From Megascapheus bottae (Eukaryota > Chordata > Mammalia > Rodentia > Geomyidae), in the NCBI GenBank assembly GCA_024803745.1, contig JANJXV010000043.1:149001-213000 (forward strand): DNA of 64,000 bases, in the 5' to 3' direction. The position numbers and the translations under genes are program-made. Each line of letters opens with the position of its first letter. The first letter of the stretch is position 1. The notes below the pieces were generated by a model. That model was not told the DNA's origin. It worked only from the letters and a program-made list of their open reading frames with translations, and did no database searches. Shown here one piece after another: positions 47,141 to 59,295 of the stretch.

Positions 47141-48669
47141 ATCCTGTTTTCCATCTAGCCTCTCTAAGACAATAGTAATTTAAATGTCTCTTGTGCCATG
47201 AATATTTCATACTTTCTTATTATCACATTTCTCTACCTTCCAAGGTAACTTTCTTTGTTTTAAAGTTCATGTGATCAAATGGGGTCTACCTAAATTTTAC
47301 AATTGAGGAGAGTTTCCTTATTTTAAAACCTGGTCTACAAACTTAATCCTATCTGTAAGTCCCTTCTTGCTATAGAATGCAAGATATTCATAACTTGTAG
47401 AGATTAGGAATCATTATCATACCTACTACATTCACAAATCCAAGAAACAAACACTCATGAATACTACTTACGCCAAACAAAACAGATCTGTTGTCCTAAT
47501 CATAACTCAGGGATCTCTAGGAAATAAATGTCATCAACAGAATATTACTCTTAAAATAAAGCTCTTAAATTAACTTAGTGAAGATAAATACATTATTTAG
47601 TTTTACGATCTTTATCGCTGTATGCAGTCGCTAGTACTACACAAAGGTCAAGGTGCTGTGGTGTGGGATATATGAATAGTTAATAACCAACATTTGTTCT
47701 CAGTCTTCCTCCATTTGGAAGAATAGATGGAGTCATTACTATTGTGTACAGTGCCTTGAAGCCAGTTTAAATAAGTCCCTTTTTTACTGGGCTTGATTTG
47801 TATAAACTATTAAACATTTTCAATGGGTCAAAAGACAATATTGCCCCACAGAGTCATCTGTCATTTGTTTATTCTCATTAGCTGTATGAAAAATAAACCA
47901 TGGAACTGCATAAAAATATATTGAAATCAAAGCTTTCTTTACTGTTTAAATTATAATTCAGAACTCTGAATTTAAATGCTGGCAATATAAAAAAGCAAGC
48001 AAACAATGGCATTAAACAAGGCTGGAAAGTCACTACAACCTCTTTAACAGTTTGCCTTTGGAGTACATGGTTGTCTGTAAATATCTCCTAATGTAATAGT
48101 AGACAAGGGTCAAAAGTACTAACCCCTGAGATTCACTATTCTCCTCTGAATAACAACCTGTTTTTCATGGGATGTTTTAAAGATAGAGGCAATTCACAAA
48201 AGAGCTTTAACAATGTATTTGCCTAGGATCCTTTCAAAATATTAACCTGACTCTGGTTTCAGATTTGGTATTATATCTGATTCATACAGTTTACTACTAT
48301 TTATTCATTTTATTTCTAATTTCTAATACACAGTCAATAGTACTGATGATGAGTTAGGCAAGGAATTAGGAAACCTTGTGTTTGAGAATGATGTCTCAGA
48401 TGTTAATTTTAAAAATTTTTACATATCGGCTACTGACATTAGCAGAATGGATTGTGATACACAGCATTGTCTTACTGACTCCCATAATCCTTGCAAAATC
48501 TGTTTGTATATCCAAGGGTAAACACTATTCCCCAAAAATTCTGTCAAGAGTTCATGAGATACAACCCATTCTACAAGAGTTAATAACATAAAATAGTGTC
48601 CAAACCTCCTCTTCTTGAAAGGAATCTACTAGTATTATCACTGCTATTTTTTGCTTCACTTTATTTTGA
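47141..48669. other. Repeat-poor AT-rich sequence
   Basis: No gene or repeat is recognised. 47760-48120 in particular is free of simple repeats and might be conserved non-coding sequence, which cannot be tested here. Confidence 0.4.
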
Positions 48670-48875
48670 CATTTTAGCACTAGGAATTGAACCTATGCCT
48701 CCCACGGGATAGGCATTCGTTCTACCTAGTAATTCTTGGTGTCCTTTGATTTGCATTTGTATTTGGTGTTCGAGAAAGAAGTTCACTAACTTTCTTTTGG
48801 TTGGCTTCAAACAACACCGTCCTGCCTCCTGAATAGCTAGCTGAGACATCAGTCATGTGTCACCATATTGGGCAC
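48670..48875 (-). mobile_element. Old B1-ID dimeric SINE
   Basis: gcactaggaattgaacctat at the left, and ctgcctcctgaatagctagc with catcagtcatgtgtcacc at the right. This is the reverse-complement order of right unit then B1 head. Confidence 0.55.
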
Positions 48876-49759
48876 ATCGCTTAATAAAGCCACACTAGGT
48901 ATGATCAATGGCAAATAAAATTTCAGTGGCTGTGAACTACGAAGTCACTAAGCTAGGCATGTCTTACCCTGGACACAGAAGTGCTCTTAGTGGTCCTTTG
49001 AGGCACCCTGGTACAATTACAAAGCCTTCTTGTCATGCTATGTAGAACGACACAGCCAGGCACCAGGCTTCACCTATGCTGTCTCCACTGGCACAGTCTC
49101 ATCTACATATGGCTCATATATGTTTAAGTTCAGTTTCAAAAAATGTGTGTCCATTACTTCAGGAAATAAACAGCAAAATGCAAATTCAAAATTCCTTCAC
49201 ATGAAAAGACATGCAACAAATAGCACATGTGAACTCCTGCATTTCTCATATGGAAAGACATGTAACAAATAGCACATGTGAACTCCCACGTTTCTCAGCT
49301 GTCTTACAGTTTAGCTGTAAGACAAGAATAGGAGTCCAAGATCCACTGCAAGCTGGTTCCTAACGCTAAAGAAAGCTCTCCACAGCAGTCGCCTCACTTG
49401 CACCACAGGTGAAGGATTCCCCAAAAGTTTCATCTCAAGTTTTACACGAGGACAGATGAGTTTCTGTGTTAAAGGGCATCTGTCTCCTAAATGGGACTAG
49501 AATGAGCACAGCTGTTTTCATCATGACAAATTTATCATATTGATAAATTGCATTCCTATACAATACAATCTACGGTTAATTTTGAGCATTACAAACGATG
49601 CAAAGGAAAGAAATGGGTCTCTGTAAGGCCACTCAGAAAAATGTTCCACAGAAATGAATTTAACTAATTGAGAATTTATTTACATGTGCTTTTGAAAGTT
49701 TAATACCTTAATAACCCATTATTTTATATAATATTTTGTCTCTTCAAAGTAAAGGACAA
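48876..49759. other. Unassigned sequence with a short local duplication
   Basis: A ~33-bp near-tandem duplication is visible: acatgcaacaaatagcacat with gtgaactcctgc (49210-49241), then acatgtaacaaatagcacat with gtgaactcccac (49259-49290). No gene is recognised. Confidence 0.6.
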
Positions 49760-50015
49760 TATAACAGCTTCCATTTACTAAGTACACACTGTGTACCAGC
49801 ATGGCCCTTAGTGTTTATGAATATATGCTCATCTAATGTTCACAGAAATTTGAGGCATTTACTCTTAATAACCTCAGAGGTTTTTCAAAGAAAACAGTGA
49901 AGCACAGAGTGGCTTGTTCAAGGTCATCTAGGTGGTAAATTAATGCAGTAACTTTTGAAGCTAAGCAGCAGGTTTCGGAACCCATATTTATATCCATTAA
50001 GCTACAATGCCAAGG
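49760..50015 (+). mobile_element. MIR
   Basis: cttccatttactaagtacac, tgtgtaccagcatggccctt, tcatctaatgttcacagaaa, agtggcttgttcaaggtcat and ccattaagctacaatgcca follow full MIR order. This is the longest MIR in the window. Confidence 0.8.
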
Positions 50016-53000
50016 ATGAAAGCCTAAAAAGGTGTAGATATACCTCTGTACTCCAACTACCATTGTTAATGTCAGTATAAATGTTTGGAGATGTGTAAGC
50101 AAAATTGCAATTGTGCCTTTCTTCAACTACACTAAATATAAAGTGCATGCTATAAGTAGAAATGGCAGAGTAAGGGTAAGAGATTACAGGAGATTAGGAA
50201 GAGGAATGAATATTTTGACTAGTTAGACAGGCTGGTAGCGCTAAGAAATGTCTGAAACACAATGAACTATATATAATCCCGGAATTCTAGCTCTGCTGCT
50301 AATTGTGGGGCACATCTTCAACTAAAATAAGAAGTGGAATCTAAAACCCAGACTAAATTAGACTCATAGTTTCTAAAGATTATCTAATTTAATTGTATTA
50401 TTATATAAATTACAGAAACACTGCCTTTGGCCACAAAGTCAATTTACTATTTTTTCATCTTTTTAACAAGATTCTCTTAAATGAAATTTTTCATTAAATT
50501 AATGAATTCATGTAATTTTACTCAAGCCAAGAAAACTGAATAGATGTTATCATCTAAAGCAGGGAGTCTGGGACCACAGTGTCCTGGACCAGTCCATCCT
50601 TGTCTGTAAAATTCAGTGTTTCAACCAAAAGGGATTATTTCCATATTCCATTCTGATAGAATGTTTTGCTCAGGGTCCAGTAAGAACTTCTGGGAGAAGG
50701 TATTCTGTTTAGCCATTTATTAAGCACCTTAATTCATAAATAAAAACAACCCCCAAAGGATCAACAGTTGGTGAAATTATGTAGGACAGATATATAGACA
50801 CGAAGACTCTGGGCATTACATCTATTGTAAAGGCTCATGCATAAATAGTAGCTAAAAACTCCAGGATTTAGCTTCCTGTGTTTCTGATTTCTCTGGATGG
50901 GGAACTTTCTATGACTAATAGCACCCTCTGGCATCTGTTTCCCTAGGTGGAAAAGTACATTAGCCATAGAAAGATTAAATATAATGATTATGATTTCCAT
51001 TTCTGGGACAAGGCCTTTTCATCAATAATCATGATTCGGTGCCAAACTGGCAATCTTTAAGCACTGGCCCTATCGTTCATAATAATGAGCAGATTCATAA
51101 CCCATGCTCCTTAGCTTTAGAAGGCTAATTAGGACTTTAACCAAAAACACCACTGATGTGAACTGCTCACAGAGGTCACTGGCTACAGAACACCAGTTCT
51201 GGCTAAATGAACTCCATGTGCTGACCAGGAGTAAAGAGTACCTGCACTAGAAAAGAAAGTTACAGCTCAGAGTGTAACCCTCAGAGAGAGGCAAGTTTTA
51301 ATTCCTGCAGGAGTATGTACTTAAACATGCAAATGGAAATCACAGCCAAATCAAATATTCCAAAGGGCAGTGAACAACTATGGATAAAATATGAAATACC
51401 ACATGCTCACAGGTGGATGAGGACAAAATAAGTCAAAACATTAAAATTTATTAAATATGTATGATGATAACAAAAGACTAATTTTTGTCTGAGCTTTTTT
51501 TGTTTACCTAAGGTATCTACTAACTGCAGAAAAGATTTTAAAATATATTACTCGTATAATATGCAGGCTACCAAACAGTACTCACTGGATTTGCTCTGAC
51601 ACTGCACTTTCTAATTTATAACTCATTAATCACACATTTTCTGATGCTTTTCAGTCTCACTGTTGTCCTACAACAAGCCCTGCAGGAAAAGGATTTATTT
51701 ATTCTCACAGTATCCCCAAGAGCCTATTTAAGAACTTGCCACTGCATGTCACTTGTATATTACACATACACATTTTATCTATACCACAGGTTATAATGAA
51801 GAAAATTCATGAAGGACCTCCCTGCCTCTCCGTCAAAGGAAAGCAACGAGGCTTAATTGGGCAGACCATAAAGTGCCCTGCAAAACACACGGAGGATGAG
51901 AGAAACTTATAAATGAGTTTTTGGCTGTAGAGTGGAAAAGCTTATAATTTATTTTATGCTCTTTACAAGAATTTTACTCCCAGGAGATAACAAATGGTCA
52001 ACACACCACCAGGCCACCACTCACTAGCTATTCCCTGGTCTGTTTGAAGCACACATTGTTGATCTACTGCCTCTCACACCCCTTTACATTGTAATTTGGT
52101 AAACTAACAATAAAGTCTGGATTAAAGTTCATTATGTATGAAGCTAACTGTAGTAATCCATATGCTATGCTTCATTTGCACAATTCATTGTACCTATTTC
52201 CAGTGGTTGATTTTACCTTTTATTATTGATCCAATGTTATTTCAGGAGCTAAGGTAAATGAATGCCTTTGCAAGTTCGTACAATGGCTCATATCTTCTTT
52301 GTGCAGGATGTCCTTGAACTTTTGCTGACTTACTGTAAGGAATCAGAATTCCCAATTCTATTTTCACAGTATAGTATCCTAAAGAAAACCTACTAGTTGC
52401 TTGTATGAATTTTGAAGCAGTCTAAAAGCTGTAAGAAGGAAAGAAGCCCGAAAAAAGGTCAGAGGTGACTGAAGAATCCATCCGAAGGTCATTCACAAAA
52501 CAGGCATGACTTTCTCTAAGTCGGAGACATGCGTATCTGTGCAATTCACAGACTGTGACAAAAGACAACATTTAGTGCCTCTCATAGCTATTCCTTTCTC
52601 ATACTTTGTACTGAGAGAAAAATATGGTGAGATAAAGGTTGTTTACAAAGTGAAAGTGTATAGGCAAAAATGCAACTCAGATACATGCCTATTAATTTTC
52701 AAGAGGCCACAAACAAGAATTGCTCTAAAATTTCTTTGGCTTGAAAATACCATGATAACTTTCAAAACTACTGAAAACTCTAGAAAGCATATGATTATGT
52801 GAGCTTTATCAACTTATATTTTTCAAATGTGAAGTTGAAATCAAGTAACTAAAAAACAGTTTGGTTATTCAACCATCTTGTAGGCCATGTTCACAAGAAT
52901 TATATATTTAATGAGCTACTGAACACCCTAACAAAAATATGTGGTGAAAACTGCATTAACTTTTGACAAATCGTACACATCTCTCTAATATTTGACTTGA

Positions 53001-54422
53001 TAGAAGACAATATTTCTCATATTTTGTTCTGAATTAAATCTGCTTGGATTTGTCATTCTGGTTATGTTGCATGAACAAAATTTGATGTTATTCAGATAAG
53101 AAAGTTAGAAAAGGGATATGAAATCAAAATAGTAGTTTAGCTTACAATCTGATCAAGTATCATCATTCCAGCAGAAGTACTTTGTGAATGAGTCTCACCA
53201 TGCCACACAAACTGTTTAAAAGTATGCACTCAATGTACTGAGATTTATTGACAATATCTGACAACTCTACAAGGACATGGAGTTGTCTGATCACAATTAG
53301 GCCTGAGCACTTGGTAGTAAAGGTTACAAAAACTACTAGTGTAGTGTCCTTTCAGTGATATACTAAGGCTTTACCGCACCTTTGCCTATTATTGAGTTTG
53401 TACCAGTGAAGCAAACCTCAAACACAAAAAAAACAGCAAATAATGCTTTATCATTACTATGGAAACCTTATCTTCTAACCTCCTAAAAATCTCAAGGAAA
53501 CCTAGGGGTCTGAAAACTCCATGTTGAGTCCCATTGTCTTAGCATGTAACAGATGCAAACACTATGCTCTGTGTTTAACTAAGAATACAAGGAAAATGGG
53601 GATGGCCTATGGTCTGCATTTTTGTTCAACCTATCAGCCTGCTCTAAGTTAATTGTCACAGAAATGAAGCTTCAGCAAGCCAACAGAAGCATTCCACATG
53701 CAAGAACCAAAAACAAAAATTGATAAGAATAAATGACATCATTTAAGTTGCCCAACTCACAGCTAAATAATGTCGTATGTTTGTATGTACAACTCTCTTC
53801 AGCCACACTATCCTCTCATGAACATGTTCCAGTTCCCACTCCCTCTGCTTCATTCCTCTTTTAATCCAACATACTTCTCATCATAAATGGCAATTTCCTG
53901 ATTATATTTTGCTAACACATACTAAAGCATTCTTAAAATGTTCTCTCTGGGTGGCTTAACTACATTTAAAAGCTGTATTCTAGCCCAAAGCAATTAAAAA
54001 TGGTGTAATCTAAATCTCTGGATGATAAAATTCTAAGGAGAAAACAAAATGCATATAGTTCCTAATTATCTTTGCATGCATTTTAAATCTTTCCAGAGGA
54101 CAGAATATCATTTAAACATGAATAATTGTACTGCAGAGGAAATGAGTTCATCCTAGAATGCAATCTGTAAAGATAACAGTTTACTTCACTCAATGGTGGT
54201 TGAAACTTTGGCTAAATCAAACATATGAGTAAAAATCTCTTCAGGAATAAGGAAGAAAGTTTGAGAGAAGAAAGATGCAATCAATATTTCCAATTCTAAA
54301 TTACAGGCTTACTAACCTGTACCATACTGCAGAAATTGCTTGATGTGTTATAAGCAAACGATAGCAAATTTCCTCCTACACAGAATAAAATTATTACCTT
54401 GGCGCAAATTTTTTTTTTAAAG
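50016..54422. other. Long repeat-poor AT-rich stretch
   Basis: 4.4 kb without a young repeat. I see no gene. The 52506-52802 plus-strand frame (98 codons) has no motif and no supporting splice or domain pattern. A short MIR-like piece may lie at about 51640-51770. Confidence 0.45.
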
Positions 54423-54627
54423 AGATGATGTGAGACCGGGAGTTTGGCCTACTGTCTAGAGTGCTTTCCTAGCATTAACGATGACTGGGGTTCAATTCCT
54501 CTGTACCACATACATAGAAAAAATGTGCAAGTGGTGCTGCGGTTCAAGTGGTAAAGCACTAGCCTTGAGAAAGCCCAAGGACAATGCTCTGGCCCCGAGC
54601 TGGCAAAAAAAGAAAGATGATGTGAGA
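54423..54627 (+). mobile_element. ID-headed dimeric SINE (IDL-Geo type)
   Basis: The body is 54436-54614. The head (gggagtttggcctactgtct) has an insertion in the A-box arm. The B box is ggttcaattcc near 54489-54499. The second unit and A-rich tail are present. AGATGATGTGAGA is duplicated exactly at 54423-54435 and 54615-54627. Confidence 0.93.
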
Positions 54628-55711
54628 TAAAGTGATTATCTCTCACTAAGTTACAACTTGAAAATTGGTCCCATCTGAAATCTATTCTGCCTTTAGGCAT
54701 TAAAACATGGTTAATGATACCTCATATCAGTCACTTAAGTGCTATTTAGGTCTTAATAATTGAATAATATTTTATCATAAAAAGGAGTACATACTGAGTT
54801 TGGGTAATTTTCCCAGTATATATTTGTTAAAGGACTTTCTGTGTCCAACATTATGGCAAACAGACGAATGAATTCTTTGTTATAAGTACCTACAAGATAG
54901 AAGAAATTTAGTTATGTTCTTCCTAGGATCTTAGTACAGTAATCTATATATATCAAAGACCCTAAGAGAAATGGATATTGTAATTTTGAATGTTCTGATA
55001 AAATTTAAAAGACAAATTTTAATACTTATACATAAGAATTATGCCTTACATTTTCTAGACTTCCTGTAATGCAAACATAAATATATACCAGCTGAGTGGT
55101 GTTTTATTCAATGAACAGCTCTAGTTTATATTTCAAAAACAAAAAATGGAATCCTGTATACTTCCTGTCAATCTTTCATAGCCTTTAGCAGTTCATATTA
55201 ATAAGAACAGTACAGATTTCTAGTTGCGGTGTTACAAAGCATTATTATCTAGCATTTAGGGATCTATAGATGTAGGTGTCTTATTATCATCCAATGTTCA
55301 GATTGTAGCCACAACATAATTACTACATATTGGAACTTTATTTATAACATTATTTTTCAAAGATTATCAAAACTGTCTCTGAAACACTGGCTAAAATATT
55401 TATGGTGACACCTTTCTTTGACCCAAAAATTTAAAATCTAAACTAACCTAACATTCCATAACCTACAGAAAAAAATGAAACAAAGTGCCACTAAGAAATT
55501 AAAAGATAGACCAGAAATCTTTTTCCCTATAAGTAGGGGCTAGAAGATTTTGGACAAGTCATAGAAATAGAATGTATCCTGATCATCACTCTTACAGCTA
55601 ATTTTCTTTCTCTCTCTCTCCTTTTCTTTTAGTCCATCGTGGACTAGAACTCTGGCCCTGGGTGTGTCAAATGAGACAAAGCATTGGAGTTTTTTGTTTT
55701 TTTGTGGGTTT
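54628..55711. other. Unassigned AT-rich sequence
   Basis: No gene is recognised. A CT-rich patch lies at 55600-55630. Confidence 0.45.
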
Positions 55712-55900
55712 TTTGCCAGTCCTGGGCTTGATCTCAGAGCCTGAGCACTGTCCTTGGACTTTCTCAAGACTAGAGCTCTACCACTTGAGCCTCAGCACCA
55801 CTTCCAGCTTTTATCTATGTATGTGGTACCGAGGAATTAAACCGGGTCTTCGTGCATACTAGGCAAGCACTCTACCACTAGGCCAAAATCCCAGCCCCAG
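55712..55900 (-). mobile_element. ID-headed dimeric SINE (IDL-Geo type)
   Basis: A T-rich stretch (poly(A) in sense, 55691-55713) is followed by gccagtcctgggcttgatct through aggccaaaatcccagcccc, a complete reverse-complement dimer. Confidence 0.88.
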
Positions 55901-56069
55901 GAACTGGGTTTCTAACTAAACTATCCTTCCATAGAAGTATTAGAATTGTTACTTATTTATAGACCTAAATATCTGTATGTAATACTTGATTTTAAACAAA
56001 TTTGTATTCCTCTATATATGCAAGCAGAAATATAGAAACAGATACACATATATATGAATATTATATACA

Positions 56070-56245
56070 TATTTTGGGGCACAAGGCTGGTACTCTACCA
56101 TTTTGAGCCACATCTCCACTTCCTGATTGTTAATGGAGTTGAGAGTCTCATGGACTTTCTTAATGAGTGCTGGCTTCGAACCTTGACTCAAATATCGCAG
56201 CCTCCTATTAGTAGCTAGGATTACAGATATGAGTGACCAGTACAT
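56070..56245 (-). mobile_element. B1-ID dimeric SINE
   Basis: ggctggtactctaccatttt, gagttgagagtctcatggac, gtgctggcttcgaaccttga and agtagctaggattacagata, in reverse-complement order. Confidence 0.75.
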
Positions 56246-56774
56246 GACTTCCAACAGTGTTTTCAAATATTCTGATCTGAAAAATCTCCACATTAAAATC
56301 TTTTAAATTAAAATTTCATTACTTTTAAGTACCTGCTATAAACTTATGAAAGAATAATGGATTTATCTTTCTTGGTAAAGAAATAAGAATAATTTACATA
56401 TTGGTCTATTGGTTATCAGTTTAAAAAGTGTACCACTTTACTTTGTCAAAAACATTTGTCTATTAATTATCAGGTTAAAAGGTATATTACTTTACTTTGT
56501 TAAACTGCATGGAGGAAAAATGGCTAGTAGTAAACATTATCACCAGCAACTTATATTTATAAAGAATTTTATAAAGTGAAATAAGTTCCAATTACCACCA
56601 TTATAAATTTATGAAGTATTGAAAACAAATTACCATATAATTACCATCCAAGTTCATCCTGATTAATAAGTACATTTCTAAGAAAAACAGGGTTTTTGAA
56701 AAGGATGATCATACTTAGAATTCAAAAAGTACTCTTTTTCTCATGAGTCCTGCTGAGATGGATAAACTGCCACT
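56246..56774. other. Unassigned AT-rich sequence with a local duplication
   Basis: Two similar ~50-bp stretches lie at about 56402-56445 and 56455-56500 (tctattggttatcagtttaa / tctattaattatcaggttaa, each followed by ttactttgt). No gene is seen. Confidence 0.5.
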
Positions 56775-56960
56775 CACATTAGGTACAGTGGCTTGTGGCT
56801 GTCTGTAATCACAGCTACCCAGGAAGATTGAGCAAAAACATTAGTTAAGGCCTGGTCTCAAACCATGAGACAACTGTGTCAGTTCATGCCTAGCATCCCA
56901 GCTACAAAGAAGTCCATGAGAAGGAAGACCAGTCCCAGGCAACAACACAAGATACTATTC
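56775..56960 (+). mobile_element. B1-like SINE, possibly two units
   Basis: aggtacagtggcttgtggct, gtctgtaatcacagctaccc and gcctggtctcaaaccatgag form a B1 unit. A second weaker start follows at 56876 (tgtcagttcatgcctagcat, cccagctacaaagaagt). Confidence 0.5.
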
Positions 56961-57362
56961 AACAATAAGTAAAGTGACAAGGTCTGAAGGGATGGCTTGT
57001 GTTGACCGCCTGACTAGAAAGCATCAAGTGTTCAGTGTAAGTCCCAATACCAGTAATGATAACAACCGTCCAACAGCTGATATTAAAAACTTCCAAAGTT
57101 CCTTCAGTTACAGTGGTGTTTTTAGAGACTGGAAATCCCTATTCTCTAAACAAAAGCTCACTCTGGACTCCACAGGAAGAATATCTGTGGTGGTCACCCA
57201 ACTTCCACTCTAAAAAACTGCCAGGGCTCCACTGACTTTCCAAATGCACTAAGTAAAATTGATCCAGCCATTGTGAGACCCAAACAAACGGTAAACAATG
57301 AGAGGAATGTGTTTTATTTCTCACACTCAGCAACTCCTTTCTGAAAATCTTTTAAAAAAATC

Positions 57363-57573
57363 TTATGATCTGAATTTGATTATTTGAAATAGGAAAGGGA
57401 AGGGGGAAAACAAGATGATTGAGAGTGGGTGGGGGAGGGAGATGGGGACAAATCATGAGAAGGGGTATCAATGTATGAGAAGTAATGCACCTACTAGCTG
57501 GCAAATGTAACCTTAACCCCTCTATACATTACAATAAAAATATAAATAAATACTAATAAACATTTTATGATCT
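57363..57573 (+). mobile_element. L1 3'-UTR stub, plus strand
   Basis: The body is 57372-57564: gaaagggaagggggaaaaca, the G-rich tract 57423-57441, gtatcaatgtatgagaagta and a terminal tacaataaaaatataaata. TTATGATCT is at 57363-57371 and 57565-57573. Confidence 0.85.
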
Positions 57574-57779
57574 CTATAAAAATTCTGAAAAATATCTCCA
57601 AATTATCATATGATGTGAAAGAATACAATCTATATGGCTTCATCACATTAGGATACATCAATAAATTAAACTTACAAGACACTATCACAAGATAATTGAT
57701 ACACTGATAATAGAGAAATATCGAACTTGTTACTCTAGAACTAAAGGAATCGTTTTAGCATTAAAGAAATTGCATGCCT

Positions 57780-58330
57780 AGACATCTCTAGTCATAAAAG
57801 AAATACAAATCAAAACAACTCTAAGATTCCACCTCACTCCAGTTAGACTGGCCATGATTAAGAAATCTAAAAACGGCAGATGCTGGCAGGGATGTGGCCA
57901 GGAGGGATCACTACTACACTGCTGCTGAGGGTGCAAACGCGTTCAACCACTATGGAAAGCAGCAGTATGGCAGTTTCTCAAAAGACTAAACATAGAGCTC
58001 CCCTATGACCTAGCAATTCCACTACTTGGCATTTACCCAATCGTCCAGAAACAAGGACATACTAAATCCACTAGTACAGCGATGTTCATTGCAGCACTAT
58101 TCACCATAGCAAAGATATGGAACCAACCTAGATGTCCCTCAGTTGATGAGTGGATCAACAAGTTGTGGTATTTGTACACAATGGAATTCTATGCTGCTGT
58201 CAGAAAGAATGACATCGCCCCATTTGGAAGGAAATGGAAAGACTTAGAAAAAAATCATAGGCTCAATCCTTTCCCTCATTTGTCAAAATCAGTAGAAACC
58301 TTGGGCTCTTCTAGCAGAGATTTGCAATAG
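57780..58330 (+). pseudogene. ORF2: L1 ORF2 C-terminal fragment, broken
   Basis: The Cys-rich region is damaged by substitutions and small indels. The last open piece (58082-58330) reads [17 protein letters not shown] and [12 protein letters not shown], then loses frame after KDLEK and stops early. It covers only the end of ORF2, so there is no enzymatic potential. Confidence 0.88.
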
Positions 58331-58696
58331 AGCAAACCTAGATACCTAAGGTCTGTATACAGTATGACGCTAAATGAAAGGACCTCTAGGATATAGAAAC
58401 AAAAGCCATATACTGAGTGATTGTTGTCCTTAATGTGCTATGTTATCTCTCATCTCTTTTGCTGTCCCTTCGTTATCTCATATTGTTACAGTATTTGCCG
58501 GGTTATCTGATATATTGTATACATGCGTATTTGGTTATTTGAAGTCCGACAGGAAAGGGGGGAAAACAAGATGAGGGGCGGGGGTAGGGGGAGGGAAATG
58601 GGGACCAAGACATGAGAAAGGGTAACAATGTTTGTGATGTAATGCACCCTCTATCTGGTGAATAAACCCTTTATTAATTACAATAAAAATTTATTA

Positions 58697-58762
58697 AGAA
58701 GAAGAAGAAGAAGAAGGTGGAGGAGGAGGAGGAGAAGGAGGAGGAGGAAGAGGAGGAGGAGG
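58697..58762 (+). repeat. (GAA)n/(GGA)n purine repeat at L1 3' end
   Basis: GAA units pass into GGA-rich units exactly between the L1's A-rich end and its target duplication, so the tract derives from the L1 tail. Confidence 0.92.
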
Positions 58763-58777
58763 AAGAAATTGCATGCC

Positions 58778-59295
58778 CTGGAGTGCATTCTAAATTACTC
58801 ACAAGACCTAGTAATTATCTTCACAGAATCTGTCAATAGTTAATTTTCCTACCTTAACGCATTTCAACAGAATCTCTCTAAATTTCCATATTCAAAAAAG
58901 TTAATAAAATATAATAAATATAAGTATAAAAATTTGATAAAGTTTCAGCAAAGTTAGATATAAGATAAACATTGGGAGCTCAGGTCTATAAGTGTGACAT
59001 ATTGTTTTCATTCTATTTCTGGCTTCTCTCTAGAGAACAGTTAATGTAGAGATCACATCTCTAGAGCTCATCTCTCTAGCTTGAACCTTCCTTATTTCTT
59101 ACATATCCATTCTGATAATGTGCACCTTCATAATATACTTTTTAATACTGCAATTGCAAAGAATGGAAAAGGGGTAGATTTAGTTCTTTTGACAGAGGTG
59201 AATTCTAGGGTGATTATATTTAAGGTAATTACTAGCTATCCACATTGGTGGAAGCATCACCTTGACAATAAAATTAAATTAAAAATAAATAAATA
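58778..59295. other. Unassigned AT-rich sequence
   Basis: No gene is recognised. A short repeated tctctagagctcatctctct-like phrase lies near 59050-59080. Confidence 0.4.

Larger units (their letters stand above)
57764..58777 (+). mobile_element. 5'-truncated L1 with 15-bp duplication
   Basis: The body is 57779-58696 plus a purine-repeat tail to 58762. It holds the ORF2 C-terminal remnant, the 3' UTR with G-rich tract (about 58572-58602) and acaataaaaatttatt. AAGAAATTGCATGCC is exact at 57764-57778 and 58763-58777. Confidence 0.95.

Noticed and set aside
52506..52802. A 98-codon plus-strand frame with several Cys residues
   Set aside because: No Cys spacing pattern of a known finger and no splice context.
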